Of a stretch of DNA of 13,757 bases, positions 1 through 6,331 are shown in pieces (within the stretch, counting starts at the first letter, position 1; each line of letters begins with the position of its first letter). The notes below the pieces were generated by a model, which made no database searches, had not been told where the DNA came from, and worked only from the letters and a program-made list of their open reading frames with translations. This DNA comes from CAZTGZ01 sp964613385 (lineage in GTDB: Bacteria; Bacteroidota; Bacteroidia; NS11-12g; UBA9320), in contig CAZTGZ010000058.1 in NCBI GenBank assembly GCA_964613385.1, positions 1 to 13,757 of the forward strand, written 5' to 3'. The position numbers and the translations under genes were made by a program.

Positions 1-243
1 TATTCTCTCGATGCCACTAACACCTTTGAGGTTCTCTTCTATTTTAACCACCGCTCCTTCTTCCAATTCTTGCGGTGATGCACCCGGATAAACCAGGTTA
101 ACCATAATCATACGATTGGGAATGGTTGGGAAAAAAGTAGAAGTAAAAGAGCGATAGCTGAAATATCCGAATATCATGACTGCGGCCATCACAATATTGA
201 CCGCTACCGGATACTTGATAAAATAGGCAAGTAGTTTTTTCAT
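1..243 (-). CDS. RND-family efflux transporter permease, N-terminal part (cut by left edge)
   Basis: The reading frame begins at the ATG at 243 and stays open to base 1, giving 81 codons. The protein starts MKKLLAYFIKYPVAVNIVM, with a short cytoplasmic stretch and then one hydrophobic helix (about residues 9-31). It continues into a periplasmic segment with FFPTIPNRMIMV and YPGASPQELEEG, which matches the first helix and start of the PN1 porter region of AcrB/HAE-type inner-membrane antiporters (full proteins are about 1,000 residues). The start lies 4 bases after the stop of the adaptor gene, so the two are co-transcribed and should form one proton-driven efflux complex. The substrate is unknown. 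No TolC-like outer-membrane gene is visible here. Family call firm; missing C-terminal 90% not seen. Confidence 0.9.
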   Translation of the reverse strand, partial: MKKLLAYFIKYPVAVNIVMAAVMIFGYFSYRSFTSTFFPTIPNRMIMVNLVYPGASPQELEEGAVVKIEENLKGVSGIERI

Positions 244-247
244 CGCC

Positions 248-1357
248 TTATTTCAAAGGTTTTACAACCATATTCTCGTAAGCGCCTGACAATACCTGAT
301 TCACGATTATGCACTTATCCGGCAAGCCGGTAATTACTGCCTGGTCGCGGGAATAACGAACAACGCTCACCTCCCGAAGTTTGAGCACAGTATCTTCTAA
401 TGTCCAGACTTTGTGCTCATCTACTAACAATCTTCGGGGCAATGAAAATGCCTGATTAACAGGGTCGGCAGATAATCTGGCATTCAGAAACATACCCTCT
501 TTAAGCTTGTCGCCCTGAACCTGAATATACAACATCACAGATTGAGAAGCCGGATCCAGTTTTTGGTTGATTCTGACCAACTTACCCATCCATTTACCTT
601 CAATATCGTCAGACTTCAACTCAACCTGATCTCCGATTTTCAGGAATTTCAAGTCAGCCACACTTACGGGAGCCTCCAATTCGTAAATTCCAGACTGTAT
701 AAACTCACCGAGCTTTTGACCCGGCCTTACCAAACTTCCCGGATCTGCAGATGCAAGCGCAAGGGTTCCTGAAAATGGTGCAATGATCCTGTATTTTGAT
801 AGTCTGACCTCCTGACTTTTAATATTGTGATAATTGCTATAGATACCTCTGACATTAATTAATGTATTGAAAGCTGCAATGGAAGATTCCGGTAGGGCCG
901 GTAAGGGCTTATCCATAGAAATCGAATTTTTGTATTGCAGCCATGTGGGATACTCATCGGGATAATCAGCAACAATATCAGGCAATAACATGGAGATGGA
1001 TGCATAGAAATTGCGTTTAGCCGATTTCACCTGGGCACTGAATTCGGCATCATCTACAACCGCAATAGGACTCCCTTTGCTAAAGGAATAACCTTCCTTA
1101 AAAGTCTCATTGAGTAAGATACCATTCACTTCCGTATAAATTTCCATTCTGCGGGTTGCAGTCAGTTTGCCGGTAATGAATATATCTGTATTTACCTTTC
1201 CATTCTCGACTTCAAGAATGGATACGGAAGGGACGACCTGAATGGCTTTGGCTACTTCTCTTTGCGGTTTCTGACCGAGTTTCTTTCCTACAACAATACT
1301 TCCAATTAATAAGGCTAAGGCTCCAATGACGGAAATCCGTCTGTAAATCAGTTTCAC
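248..1357 (-). CDS. RND efflux periplasmic adaptor (HlyD/MFP family)
   Basis: This 369-residue membrane-fusion protein would link the RND pump encoded just downstream to an outer-membrane channel. Residues 8-24 form an N-terminal membrane anchor after a basic KLIYRR start. The lipoyl-like half-motifs lie at about 62-105 (GKLTATRRMEIYTEVNG) and 186-220 (YRIIAPFSGTLALASADPGS). Between them is a short hairpin segment (105-185) carrying DYPDEYPTW. The beta-barrel domain follows at about 226-300 and the membrane-proximal domain to the end. The start is GTG at 1357: an in-frame TAA lies shortly upstream and the next methionine is residue 71, which would lose the anchor. The gene follows ridA by 41 bases with no clear promoter in between, so read-through from ridA is possible. 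Family call is firm; substrate cannot be inferred. Confidence 0.9.
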   Translation of the reverse strand: MKLIYRRISVIGALALLIGSIVVGKKLGQKPQREVAKAIQVVPSVSILEVENGKVNTDIFITGKLTATRRMEIYTEVNGILLNETFKEGYSFSKGSPIAVVDDAEFSAQVKSAKRNFYASISMLLPDIVADYPDEYPTWLQYKNSISMDKPLPALPESSIAAFNTLINVRGIYSNYHNIKSQEVRLSKYRIIAPFSGTLALASADPGSLVRPGQKLGEFIQSGIYELEAPVSVADLKFLKIGDQVELKSDDIEGKWMGKLVRINQKLDPASQSVMLYIQVQGDKLKEGMFLNARLSADPVNQAFSLPRRLLVDEHKVWTLEDTVLKLREVSVVRYSRDQAVITGLPDKCIIVNQVLSGAYENMVVKPLK

Positions 1358-1398
1358 TATAATGCGTTTTTAATATGACATTTATGAACAAATAAGGT

Positions 1399-1818
1399 TC
1401 AGTCTATGGTAGCCACTACTTTTAATTCAATCGCAATGGGAGTTGGCAGACAATTTATTTCAAGAGTCGTTCTACAAGGCTGGTTGTCTTTAAAATACTC
1501 GGCGTACAAACGGTTGTAAGTGGCAAAATCATCCTTCATATTGGTCAAAAAAACGGTGACATCCACAATTTTATCCCAACTGCTGCCGGCGTCTTCGAGT
1601 ATGTAGCGAATATTTCTGAAAACTGAATGACACTGGGTTTCAATATCATAGCTCAGAATCTCACCCATTTCACCTAATACAACCCCGGGAATTTCCTTTT
1701 TACCTCTTTCACGGGGTCCTACTCCACTCAGGAAGAGTAAATTACCGACTTTTCTGGCATGCGGATACAGTCCTACAGGTTCGGGAGCTTTCGACGAATG
1801 AACTTTCTGGTCTTCCAT
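1399..1818 (-). CDS. RidA-family protein, 2-aminomuconate deaminase-like
   Basis: A 139-residue Rid-superfamily (YjgF/YER057c/UK114) protein. These are small trimeric cytosolic proteins that hydrolyse reactive enamine/imine intermediates. The signature Arg is R116 (CRTTLEI) and the conserved Glu near the end is E131 (IAIELKVVA), so the imine-binding site looks intact. The SGVGPR segment (31-36) and the long insertion before it resemble the branch annotated as 2-aminomuconate deaminase, a step of kynurenine-type tryptophan degradation; from memory this is a likeness, not proof, and no other kynurenine-pathway gene is in the window. I chose the ATG at 1818 rather than the in-frame TTG at 1833, because a perfect -7 box ends at 1838 and would put the transcript start at or after the TTG. 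General RidA role is the safe call. Confidence 0.85.
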   Translation of the reverse strand: MEDQKVHSSKAPEPVGLYPHARKVGNLLFLSGVGPRERGKKEIPGVVLGEMGEILSYDIETQCHSVFRNIRYILEDAGSSWDKIVDVTVFLTNMKDDFATYNRLYAEYFKDNQPCRTTLEINCLPTPIAIELKVVATID

Positions 1819-1832
1819 AAACTGGTGTTTCA

Positions 1833-1844
1833 AGGTTCAAACCT
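1833..1844. repeat. Small perfect inverted repeat at the ridA promoter
   Basis: AGGTTcaAACCT has perfect 5-base arms around a 2-base centre and overlaps the downstream half of the ridA -7 box. It could be an operator half-site pair or the base of a tiny hairpin at the transcript 5' end. Arms this short occur by chance, and no regulator gene is adjacent. Confidence 0.3.
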
Positions 1845-1868
1845 ACACCACATTTGGAATAATTAAAA
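1838..1868 (-). promoter_or_regulatory. Predicted Bacteroidota sigma-ABfr promoter for ridA
   Basis: On the minus strand, TAGGTTTG (1845-1838) is a perfect TAnnTTTG -7 box. Exactly 19 bases upstream is TTTT (1868-1865), a 3-of-4 match to the -33 TTTG element. Transcription would begin near 1832, leaving a leader of about 14 bases before the ATG at 1818. It lies in the 74-base gap between the WD40 gene and ridA. Confidence 0.55.
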
Positions 1869-1892
1869 CATGAAAAAAGCGGTTGGCAAATA

Positions 1893-3029
1893 TTATTTGG
1901 GATTTTCCTGAATGGAAATTTCTACTTCATCATTTTTCTTGATGGTTTCTCCCGGTGTTTGTTTTGGAGCCGGTTTTTTCGGAGAATTTACGGTTTTTAC
2001 CGGTACTCCCTTGGGCGGAACAGCCGGTCTCGGATTCGTTTTAACCACCGGTTCGATTCCGGTATTCCAAATAACAGGGCCATAACCTTCTTCAAGGGTA
2101 GATTCCAAATGATTGGCAGAAGCAATTAATCTGTTATTCGGATGCAAGGCCACATAGGTCACTGTGTTTCCCACTCCGGAAAAGGTTTTCAATAGTTTTC
2201 CCGTTTCCGCTTCCCACAGTCTTGTTGTTCCATCCGTAGAGCCGGTTACTATGTATTTTGAATCAACTGAGATGGCAATACTGGTTATTTTCCAGTCATG
2301 CCCTACAAGTTTTCTCAGTTGTTTTCCTGTTTGCATATCCCAAATGATGGCAGTCTTGTCACTGCTTCCTGTCACCAGAAATTTATTGTTCAGCGCTGTT
2401 GCAACTGCATTAATCGCATCCATGTGTCCATCAAAGCTCCGAATCACCGTACCTTTGGTATCGTACTGCTTCAAAATATTCGTTTGATCCGCACAAAAAA
2501 TCATCCGCTGATCATTGCTGACTGCAATGGCATTTAGAGGTGCTTTATGATCAATTTTTCGCTCTACCTTTTTTTCCAGATCGTAGCTGTAAATTTTGCC
2601 ATCAACGGATGCTGAAAATATAGTTTTTAAACTCAAACCGTAAACCACACTGGCAACTGCAATGGTGTTAAACTTAAAAGATTGCTTTTTTACGAATATT
2701 CCTTCCGGCGCCAACTCCCAGATGATGGTATTAAAATCGTTACCACCACTGATGATTTTTTTACTGTCTCTCGAAAATGATATGGTTGTTACCGCTGCAT
2801 CATGACCATACAACGTGCCCATCCAGGTGAAGTTACTGTCGATAGAAAAAACCCTGATTGCCTTATCCCAACCGCCGGTTGCCAGAAATTTTCCATCCGG
2901 TGAAAACGCCAGACATTCCACATCATCTGTATGTTCTCTGATTATTTCTCTGAAACCACTTGTGCTGTCCTGGGCATATATGAAACCTGAAAACAACAAC
3001 ATTCCGAACATGTATATATAATGTTTCAT
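1893..3029 (-). CDS. Secreted seven-bladed WD40 repeat protein
   Basis: A 378-residue protein with a signal peptide (hydrophobic core FGMLLFSGFIY, cleavage near residues 19-20, YAQ|DS). One WD40 beta-propeller follows. Blades are recognisable at about 28-62, 73-105, 116-150, 158-190, 198-232, 240-274 and 282-322, with typical pieces such as LAFSPDGKFLATGGWDK, ISGGNDFNTIIW, VTGSSDKTAIIWD and VTGSTDGTTRLW. Residues 325-378 are a Pro/Lys-rich, probably disordered tail with an acidic end. WD40 propellers are binding scaffolds, so the partner is likely an envelope or extracellular protein, but none is identifiable. There is no C-terminal T9SS sorting domain. The gene follows the ABC permease by 128 bases and has its own candidate promoter. 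Fold is sure; function unknown. Confidence 0.85.
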   Translation of the reverse strand: MKHYIYMFGMLLFSGFIYAQDSTSGFREIIREHTDDVECLAFSPDGKFLATGGWDKAIRVFSIDSNFTWMGTLYGHDAAVTTISFSRDSKKIISGGNDFNTIIWELAPEGIFVKKQSFKFNTIAVASVVYGLSLKTIFSASVDGKIYSYDLEKKVERKIDHKAPLNAIAVSNDQRMIFCADQTNILKQYDTKGTVIRSFDGHMDAINAVATALNNKFLVTGSSDKTAIIWDMQTGKQLRKLVGHDWKITSIAISVDSKYIVTGSTDGTTRLWEAETGKLLKTFSGVGNTVTYVALHPNNRLIASANHLESTLEEGYGPVIWNTGIEPVVKTNPRPAVPPKGVPVKTVNSPKKPAPKQTPGETIKKNDEVEISIQENPK

Positions 3030-3081
3030 AATTCGCTTATTAAATGACAGAAATGGTGTCTCAAAGTAACAACTCTTATGC

Positions 3082-3089
3082 CAAATTTA
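3082..3089 (-). promoter_or_regulatory. Predicted -7 box upstream of the WD40 gene
   Basis: TAAATTTG on the minus strand is a perfect TAnnTTTG match, 52 bases before the ATG at 3029. No TTTG lies at the expected distance upstream, so only the -7 element is supported. It sits in the 128-base gap 3030-3157, which otherwise contains AT-rich sequence and no convincing hairpin terminator for the ABC genes. Confidence 0.4.
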
Positions 3090-3157
3090 ATACTAAATAA
3101 CCGCTAAAGGTGAATTGTATATTGCTTTGTGTTGAGTATCAATATGTAAAAAGAGTG

Positions 3158-4463
3158 TCATTTGTAAAATATCCACTTCATCAGTTCCCGGTAACTGGCC
3201 TTTTTGCCGTACATCAATATCCCCACTCTATATACTTTGCCGGCTATCCAAATAATGAGCACAAACAGAGCAATAAGCGCGGCCATTGACAATAGCAATT
3301 GCCACACTTGATCGGGAAACGATAAAAATGGAAGCCTGACCATCATAACCACCGGTGAGGTGAAAGGAATAATAGAAAGCCAGAACGCCATAGGCCCGTT
3401 GGGATCTCTGATGACAACTGAAGTAGACAAGACAAAAGCAAAAACAAGCGGTAACGTAATCGGCAACATGAATTGTTGGGTTTCCGNNNNNNNNNNTATC
3501 TACGGCTGCACCCACGGCTGCGAAGAGAGCACTGTACAATAAATACCCACCGGCAAAATAAAAAAGAAAGCTCAGTATAATAACAGGTATATTCAGTTGC
3601 ATAAAACCTGACATCAATTGCTCTAATTGGTTTGAAGGTATTTGAGACGATGCATCTGAGATTTGTTTCATTTGTTCTGCATCAGGCATGAGATCTGTCG
3701 CAAAAGAAGTGGAAATGGCAAATACAAGTACCCCTGTTAATGCGAGCCAGATGATTATCTGAGTTAAGCCCACGGCAGCAATGCCCAAAACTTTACCCAT
3801 CATAAGCTCAAAAGGTTTAACAGAAGAGACAATAACTTCCACTATGCGATTGCTTTTTTCTTCAATCACGCCTCTCATGACCTGAACACCATAAAGGAAA
3901 ATAAAGAGATAAATCGCCCCGGCTAAGATCATTCCGAGGCCGGCATATAATTCTGTACTGCTGTTCTCGGCACTTCCATCCTCACTGATTTTCACTGCAT
4001 TCACCGCGATATTTGTCTCCACAGAGTCGAGCAGTGTTTTTGAAATTCCAAAGTCCTGCATGCGCTGCTTTTCGAGTGCATTTTCCAGTCCTTCTCTCAC
4101 ATATCCTTTGGTTTGCAGAGAAATATTCTCTTTAGACCTTAGTTCTACCTGACCTTTCGTGGGATCGAGATCTTCCGGAATGGTTAAAATTGCATCAAAA
4201 GAGTCGAGATTTACCTGTTCAATCTCCAGAAATTCATAATGGACAAACTGCCCGTTCTCGAGTTTATCTCTGACCAAGCCGGATTGATCAACCACCGCAA
4301 TTTTTCTGGTTTCTTGACCCAGGTCTTCATTCAGAATAAAATAAAACATCAGGGCATAAAAAACAGCGATTAAAACCGGACCCAATATGGTCATGATGAG
4401 AAATGATTTCTTCATCACGCGGGTCATGTATTCCCTTTTGGTGATCAGCAATATTTTGTTCAT
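3158..4463 (-). CDS. ABC-2 type transporter permease, NatB-like (interrupted by assembly gap)
   Basis: This inner-membrane permease pairs with the ATPase encoded immediately upstream; the stop and start overlap as ATGA at 4460-4463. An N-terminal helix (about residues 18-45) is followed by a large extracytoplasmic domain of about 130 residues. Further helices start around AGLGMILAGAIYLF, GIAAVGLTQIIIW and IPVIILSFLFYF. After the gap come MLPITLPLVFAFV, a helix near FTSPVVMMV, and a last helix ending KVYRVGILMYGKK. This is the NatB/YhaP layout. With 10 Ns the frame is wrong after the gap; the true C-terminus is the frame that reads ETQQFMLPITLPL and ends at the TGA at 3158. The coding frame is restored only if the missing length is a multiple of 3. 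The family pattern (VDNET-ETQQF) suggests 6 bases, giving about 433 residues. Substrate unknown; sodium export is only the name-giver's role. Confidence 0.88.
3487..3496. other. Assembly gap (10 N)
   Basis: Ten Ns lie inside the ABC permease gene. The flanking reading frames join only if the true gap is 3n bases, so 10 is a placeholder and not a measured length. Confidence 0.99.
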
Positions 4464-5365
4464 GCCTTGTGTTGTTTAACGGTTCTGATAAATATTTCGT
4501 TCATGGTAGGTACCATTTCTTTCATTGAATGCAGATGAACCACTTTAGATAGTTTAGACACCAAATCCACTAAATCATGAGTTTTGAGGTCATATACTGC
4601 GCGGGTACTTCCATCCGCATTTTTTTGTAGGTCAAGTGCTTCGGGAATTGCTGACAAATCGTCACCACTGAACTCGAACATCATTTTATCTTCCTTAAAT
4701 TGCTCCTTTATCTGCTTAACCGGCCCTTGCAAAACCAGCTTCGCCTGATTGATCATGGCTATATTATCGCATATTTCTTCTACGCTTTCCATTCTGTGTG
4801 TGCTGAAAATAATGGTCGCACCCTGCTCCTTTAATCTTTTAATTTCAGTTTTGAGCAATTCTGCATTAATGGGGTCAAAGCCGCTAAAAGGTTCGTCTAA
4901 AATAATGAGTCCCGGATTGTGAATAATGGTCGTAATAAACTGAACTTTTTGTTGCATGCCCTTGCTCAACTCTTCTACTTTCTTATGCCTCCAGTCGTAA
5001 AGGTCAAATCTCTTGAGCCAGGTTTCTGCGCGATCCCGGGCATCAGTTTTCGAGACATCTTTTAATTGAGCAAAATACACGACTTGCTCCATCACCTTCA
5101 TTTTCTTATACAAACCTCTCTCTTCAGGCAGATATCCGATATGAGCAATATGGCTTCGATTCAGAACTTCACCTTTATACCAAACTTCCCCGGAATCGGC
5201 TGCGGTAATTTGGTTAATGATCCGAATCAGAGATGTTTTTCCGGCTCCATTTGGACCCAGTAGCCCAAATATGGACGATTCCGGAATTTCAAAAGTAACA
5301 CGGTCTAAGGCCTGATGACCACTAAAGTTTTTAGAGACTTCTTGAATACTAAGCAATCCAGTCAT
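4460..5365 (-). CDS. ABC transporter ATP-binding protein, NatA-like
   Basis: This 301-residue cytoplasmic ATPase would drive the NatB-like permease encoded next. All nucleotide-binding motifs are visible: Walker A GPNGAGKTS at 37-45, the Q-loop region IGYLPEERGLY at 76-86 (Glu in the Q-loop, as in NatA relatives), the signature LSKGMQQK at 133-140, Walker B LIILDEP at 153-159, the D-loop SGFDP at 161-165, and the switch His in STHRM at 188-192. The degenerate LSKGM signature is normal for NatA-type exporters. About 90 residues follow the ABC domain, as in DUF4162-tailed family members. The start is the ATG at 5365, with a good -33/-7 pair directly upstream. The permease start overlaps the stop, implying translational coupling. 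Exporter role confident; substrate not known. Confidence 0.93.
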   Translation of the reverse strand: MTGLLSIQEVSKNFSGHQALDRVTFEIPESSIFGLLGPNGAGKTSLIRIINQITAADSGEVWYKGEVLNRSHIAHIGYLPEERGLYKKMKVMEQVVYFAQLKDVSKTDARDRAETWLKRFDLYDWRHKKVEELSKGMQQKVQFITTIIHNPGLIILDEPFSGFDPINAELLKTEIKRLKEQGATIIFSTHRMESVEEICDNIAMINQAKLVLQGPVKQIKEQFKEDKMMFEFSGDDLSAIPEALDLQKNADGSTRAVYDLKTHDLVDLVSKLSKVVHLHSMKEMVPTMNEIFIRTVKQHKA

Positions 5366-5369
5366 GGTT

Positions 5370-5401
5370 CAAATTAATAATAGTAATGTGGGCCTGACAA
5401 A
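5370..5401 (-). promoter_or_regulatory. Predicted promoter for the ABC exporter operon
   Basis: On the minus strand a perfect TTTG (5401-5398) is followed after 20 bases by TTAATTTG (5377-5370), a one-mismatch -7 box. The -7 box ends 4 bases before the ATG at 5365, so transcription could begin at or near the start codon. This is the best two-element promoter in the window. Confidence 0.55.
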
Positions 5402-5449
5402 GCTAATCAATTCATTTCGACCAATGAACCGATTTTCACAACAGAATGA

Positions 5450-5457
5450 TATTTTCG
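5450..5457 (+). promoter_or_regulatory. Weak candidate -7 box for the PPIase gene
   Basis: TATTTTCG differs at one position from TAnnTTTG and ends 5 bases before the ATG at 5463. There is no TTTG at the expected -33 distance. It shares the 97-base divergent gap 5366-5462 with the ABC operon promoter. Support is weak. Confidence 0.25.
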
Positions 5458-5462
5458 CTCTC

Positions 5463-6116
5463 ATGAAAAAATATTCTGTTCTGTGGTTTTATATGTTCCT
5501 GTTGTTTTTTTCTTTTAATGCATGTATCGATGATGATCCGAAAGAGAAAATGCCAGAAATTGTATACGAGGACGTGATTGAACTTTCCACCGATTACGGC
5601 AAAATGCACCTATGGCTATTCAAACAGACGCCTTTGCATCGAAAGAATTTCTTTCAGTTATTGGACAGCGGTATCATCGAAGGGACTGAATTTCACCGAA
5701 TTATCAAGAATTTTGTTATTCAGGGTGGCGACCCTCTGAGTAAAGACTCCTTGCGCAGCAACGATGGAACCGGTGGACCTGCCTGGACGATACCTGCAGA
5801 AATTGACAGTTCTATGTTTAAACATGTATATGGTGCCATCGGAGCAGCCCGTAAGTCAGACGCCGTAAATCCTGCCAGAGAAAGCAGCGGTAGTCAATTT
5901 TATATTGTCGTGAATAAAAACGGGCAAAAATCCCTGGATGGAGCCTATACGGTATTCGGGCATGTTATTTCCGGTATGGGTGTAGCCGATTCTATAAGCC
6001 AATTACCCAAGAATGGCAGCGACCTTCCGAATCAGCGAATACCGATGCACTTTAGAGTTCTGAAATACAGCAAAGAAGAGATTCTGCAAAACTTCGGATA
6101 CGCTCTGCCGGAATAA
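5463..6116 (+). CDS. Cyclophilin-type peptidyl-prolyl cis-trans isomerase lipoprotein
   Basis: A 217-residue lipoprotein catalysing cis-trans isomerisation of X-Pro bonds outside the cytoplasm. The signal peptide is MKKYSVLWFYMFLLFFSFNA with the lipid-carrying Cys at 21 (FNAC; Phe at -3 is not the usual Leu). The residues after Cys, IDDDPKEK, are acidic and resemble Bacteroidota lipoprotein export tags that send proteins to the cell surface. The cyclophilin fold covers about 38-200. Catalytic residues are present: R79, F84 and Q87 in FHRIIKNFVIQGGDP, and Q145-F146 in GSQFYIVV. The Trp that binds cyclosporin in eukaryotic cyclophilins is Ser157 (SLDG), as expected for a weakly inhibited bacterial form. 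I start at the ATG at 5463, not the upstream ATG at 5364, since only this gives an N-terminal signal. The stop is 5 bases from the convergent xseB stop. Confidence 0.92.
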   Translation: MKKYSVLWFYMFLLFFSFNACIDDDPKEKMPEIVYEDVIELSTDYGKMHLWLFKQTPLHRKNFFQLLDSGIIEGTEFHRIIKNFVIQGGDPLSKDSLRSNDGTGGPAWTIPAEIDSSMFKHVYGAIGAARKSDAVNPARESSGSQFYIVVNKNGQKSLDGAYTVFGHVISGMGVADSISQLPKNGSDLPNQRIPMHFRVLKYSKEEILQNFGYALPE

Positions 6117-6121
6117 AAATA

Positions 6122-6322
6122 TTACCCTGTTGTATCCTCCGATCCCAGATCCTTGAGAATCTTATCTACCGATTCTTCGGTCTTTGTCAATTTTGTCTTA
6201 CAAACTTTAATCAGTTCAGCTGCCCTCTTCACTTTGTCTGAAAGATCATCAACAGATATCTCACCGGATTCAATTTCTGCTACGATAAGCTGTAATTCCC
6301 TGAAAGCATCAGCATAATTCAT
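6122..6322 (-). CDS. xseB: Exodeoxyribonuclease VII small subunit
   Basis: A 66-residue protein, typical for XseB (60-80 residues). It is a helical hairpin with the family pattern YADAFRELQLIVAEIESGE at the start, then DDLSDKVKRAAELIKVCKTKL and a short polar tail. Several copies bind the long coiled-coil arm of XseA to form the processive single-strand DNA exonuclease that trims DNA during mismatch repair and recombination. It starts 9 bases after the xseA stop, so the two are made together. It ends 5 bases from the convergent PPIase gene, with no room for a terminator. Confidence 0.93.
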   Translation of the reverse strand: MNYADAFRELQLIVAEIESGEISVDDLSDKVKRAAELIKVCKTKLTKTEESVDKILKDLGSEDTTG

Positions 6323-6331
6323 TTCTGCAAT

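Noticed and set aside
3228..3486. The long permease frame continuing past the N gap to 3228
   Set aside because: After the gap it reads low-complexity Cys/Phe/Ser-rich sequence, whereas the alternative frame to 3158 reads the conserved NatB C-terminus.
5364..5462. An upstream in-frame ATG that would lengthen the PPIase by 33 residues
   Set aside because: It overlaps the divergent ABC ATPase start codon and would place the lipoprotein signal internally.
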